This document shows, one piece after another, positions 5,906 through 7,803 of a stretch of 7,803 nucleotides of DNA. The DNA comes from an uncultured Eubacterium sp. (GTDB lineage Bacteria; Bacillota; Clostridia; Lachnospirales; Lachnospiraceae), in contig CAJTTQ010000093.1 of NCBI GenBank assembly GCA_910579145.1, forward strand, positions 1,684 to 9,486, written 5' to 3'. Position numbers and translations under genes: made by a program. The first letter of the stretch is position 1. The number at the start of each line of letters is the position of its first letter. The notes beneath the pieces were generated by a model that was not told the DNA's origin, ran no database searches, and saw nothing but the letters and a program-made list of their open reading frames with translations.

Positions 5906-7309
5906 ATGAGAGACTGGAAAACGAAATTGATCGGAGACAAAAAATTTTATCGTCGGCTGTTCGCGATTGCCGTGCCCATGATGATCCAGATGGGTATTAC
6001 CAATTTTGCCAGCATGTTAGATAATATTATGGTGGGACAGATGGGAACGGAGCAGATGACTGGCGTCGCGATCGCGAACCAGCTTATTTTTGTGTACAAT
6101 CTTCTCGTATTTGGCGCGGTGTCAGGGCCGGGCATATTTACCGCGCAGTTTTACGGACAGCGCAACCACGAGGGGATCCGCCACACCGTGCGCTTTAAGC
6201 TGATCTGCTGCGGGATCATTACGGTGATCGGCCTGGTCGTGATGGGACTTTTTGGAACTGAATTGATCACGCTCTATCTGAGCCAGGAGGGAGAGGCAGG
6301 AAATGCCGCCGGTACGCTGATGTACGGTCTGGATTACCTGCACATTGTCATGTTATGCTTTATTCCGTTTGCGGTCATCCAGGTCTATGCCGGGACGCTG
6401 AAAGAGACGGGAGAAACGCTGGTGCCGATGAAAGCGGGGCTGATCTCGGTTCTGGTGAACCTGTGCTTAAACTATATACTGATCTACGGAAAGTTTGGCG
6501 CGCCGGCGCTCGGTGCCAGCGGCGCTGCCATCGGTACCGTGGTGGCGAGGGTCGTGGAAATGCTCGTCGTCGTTTTGTGGACACACCGCCACCGGGAGCG
6601 GAATCCGTTTGTGGAAGGCCTTTACCGCGGACTGCACATACCGAAGGAACTCGTTGTGAAAATGATCCGCAAGGGCACGCCGCTCTTATTGAACGAGGGG
6701 CTGTGGTCTGCCGGCATGGCGATGCTCATGCAGTGTTATTCGGTGCGCGGCCTGGACGTCGTGGCAGCGATGAATATATCCAATACGTTAAACAATATGT
6801 TCAATGTCGTATTTTTGTCCATCGGAAACAGCGTGGCGATCATCGTCGGCCAGCTTTTGGGGGCAGGGAAGATGAAAGAAGCGAAATACAGTGCGTATAA
6901 GATCATTTTCTGCTCGACGACGCTCTGTGTCGGGATCGCCGCGTGTCTGGCCGGGATGTCGTTTGTCTTTCCAGGCGTTTACGAGACGTCGGAGGAGATA
7001 CGCAGCCTCGCTTCCCGCTTCATACTCGTGTTGGCGTTGTATATGCCGCTGAACGCGTTTTTACATGCCGCCTATTTTACGATCCGTTCGGGCGGAAAGA
7101 CGATCATTACCTTTTTGTTTGACTGCGGATTTATGTGGTGTGTCTCGATTCCGTTTGCCTACTGTTTATCGAGATTTACATCGCTTCCGATCGTACCGCT
7201 ATACCTTCTTTGTTCCGGCGTCGACGCCGTGAAGGCGGTGGCGGGGTTTGTGCTGCTCGTCAGGGGAAAATGGATGAATAATCTCGTGGAAGAAGGGATG
7301 GAAAATTGA
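5906..7309 (+). CDS. MATE family multidrug/cation efflux transporter
   Basis: This 467-residue integral membrane protein should export organic cations or drugs, driven by an H+ or Na+ gradient. It has the usual MATE length and about 12 hydrophobic segments in two MatE halves (about 17-225 and 250-455), joined by a charged loop around 226-248. Family marks include PMMIQMGITNFASMLDNIMVGQMG in the first helix, written here only to locate D39 (residues 24-47), the acidic residue conserved there and linked to cation coupling in characterised MATE proteins. GAPALGASGAAIGT lies at 198-211, and E264 begins the seventh helix, near the position of the functional glutamate in NorM-type transporters. AGGAG at 5895-5899 lies 6 nt before the ATG. 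Upstream are a promoter and hairpin that may control it; no clear terminator follows. GC content is locally high (up to about 68% in counted 60-base lines). Family is certain; substrate is not known. Confidence 0.94.
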   Translation: MRDWKTKLIGDKKFYRRLFAIAVPMMIQMGITNFASMLDNIMVGQMGTEQMTGVAIANQLIFVYNLLVFGAVSGPGIFTAQFYGQRNHEGIRHTVRFKLICCGIITVIGLVVMGLFGTELITLYLSQEGEAGNAAGTLMYGLDYLHIVMLCFIPFAVIQVYAGTLKETGETLVPMKAGLISVLVNLCLNYILIYGKFGAPALGASGAAIGTVVARVVEMLVVVLWTHRHRERNPFVEGLYRGLHIPKELVVKMIRKGTPLLLNEGLWSAGMAMLMQCYSVRGLDVVAAMNISNTLNNMFNVVFLSIGNSVAIIVGQLLGAGKMKEAKYSAYKIIFCSTTLCVGIAACLAGMSFVFPGVYETSEEIRSLASRFILVLALYMPLNAFLHAAYFTIRSGGKTIITFLFDCGFMWCVSIPFAYCLSRFTSLPIVPLYLLCSGVDAVKAVAGFVLLVRGKWMNNLVEEGMEN

Positions 7310-7373
7310 AATAACAGTATGCCAATAAGTAAATAGACGAAAACACAGGATATAAATTACTGGAGGGAAAAAT

Positions 7374-7803
7374 GTGAGGAAAATCAATGTTGATGGAACA
7401 GAAATACAGGTCCTGAAGATTGAAGAGGATGATTATATATCCTTAACGGATATGGTTAGAAAAATTCATAATGGGCCTGCGTTAATAGAAAAATGGCTTC
7501 GAAATAAAAATACGATTGAATTTCTTGGTATTTGGGAGGGGATGTATAATGCAGACTTCAATACTACTGCTTATGAAGAAATAATGTTAGAAGCAGGATT
7601 AAACCGATTTATTATGTCAGTAAAACAATGGGTATCCCGAACAAATTCTTAGGGAATCATTGCTAAGGCAGGAAGATATGGCGGTACATATGCTTACAAG
7701 GATATAGCTTTTGAATTTGCAAGCTGGGTATCTCCGCAATTTAAACTGTACCTGATTAAAGAATTTGAAAGGTTAAAAAAGGATGAGCAGGCATTGCTGG
7801 GAT
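7374..7803 (+). pseudogene. KilA-N domain protein gene with in-frame TAG, cut by the window end
   Basis: The gene starts at GTG 7374, with GGAGG at 7362-7366 placed 7 nt upstream; an overlapping ATG at 7372 hits TGA at once. The first 92 codons carry KilA-N hallmarks: YISLTDMVRKI, EKWLRNKNTIEFLGIWE, AGLNRFIMSVKQWV. A TAG at 7650-7652 follows RTNS, and the same frame then continues without another stop to the window edge with GIIAKAGRYGGTYAYKDIAF and SWVSPQFKLYLIKEFERLK, which is the rest of the conserved domain. The break is thus a single nonsense codon, not a frameshift or deletion. KilA-N is a DNA-binding domain found in phage and mobile-element proteins; chromosomal relatives of this type are about 270 residues long. 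The region is AT-rich (about 32-40% GC in counted lines) compared with the MATE gene. It could be a pseudogene, a suppressed amber, or a sequencing error. Confidence 0.85.

Noticed and set aside
5889..5909. Tiny ORF MDRRRR overlapping the MATE start codon, which might look like an arginine-codon leader peptide.
   Set aside because: Its AGG/AGA codons are simply the purine-rich Shine-Dalgarno region of the MATE gene read in another frame, and it has no ribosome binding site of its own.
6355..6900. 181-codon + strand open frame inside the MATE gene.
   Set aside because: It is an out-of-frame shadow of the GC-rich MATE coding sequence, with R- and G-rich low-plausibility composition and no own start signal.

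Overview
The window looks like a chromosomal stretch from a Gram-positive gut-type Clostridia, most plausibly a Lachnospiraceae member. The grounds are strong AGGAGG-type ribosome binding sites, moderate GC, a secreted family 2 glycoside hydrolase ending in a lysine-rich BspA-type leucine-rich repeat (LRR) module, and a secreted LRR protein with an EF-hand-like N-terminal cap. The taxonomic call is inference from gene families; no rRNA or other marker gene is present.

Layout, left to right, with all intact genes on the + strand. (1) At 19-96 there is a promoter and leader, then at 97-3447 a large secreted beta-galactosidase-type GH2 enzyme with both catalytic glutamates present. (2) At 3448-3562 there is a short intergenic region with a perfect TTGACA -35 box abutting a roughly 50-nt imperfect palindrome that has TATAAT in its centre. 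It precedes a secreted LRR protein (3563-5272) whose C-terminal part contains four tandem 41-residue repeats. (3) At 5273-5905 there is a 630-bp stretch without an intact gene. It holds a good intrinsic terminator, a decayed minus-strand gene in several reading frames, and then a promoter followed at once by a second terminator-like hairpin. (4) At 5906-7309 there is a MATE-family multidrug/cation antiporter. (5) From 7374 to the window edge there is an AT-rich KilA-N domain gene with a GTG start, interrupted by one in-frame TAG, with clear KilA-N homology continuing in the same frame after the stop.

Functionally, the GH2 enzyme and the LRR protein look like a secreted or surface pair. The first would release terminal sugars (probably beta-galactose) from host or dietary glycans; both end in strongly basic LRR modules that could hold them on an anionic cell wall (inference). 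The MATE transporter appears to be an independent unit with its own promoter and a possible attenuator. The KilA-N gene differs in base composition and probably arrived by horizontal transfer. I see no CRISPR array, tRNA, rRNA, transposase or complete mobile element. I do not see a clearly new multi-gene system; the most unusual signals are the palindromic promoter at 3467-3522, the promoter-hairpin pair at 5812-5875, the decayed minus-strand gene, and the nonsense-interrupted KilA-N gene.
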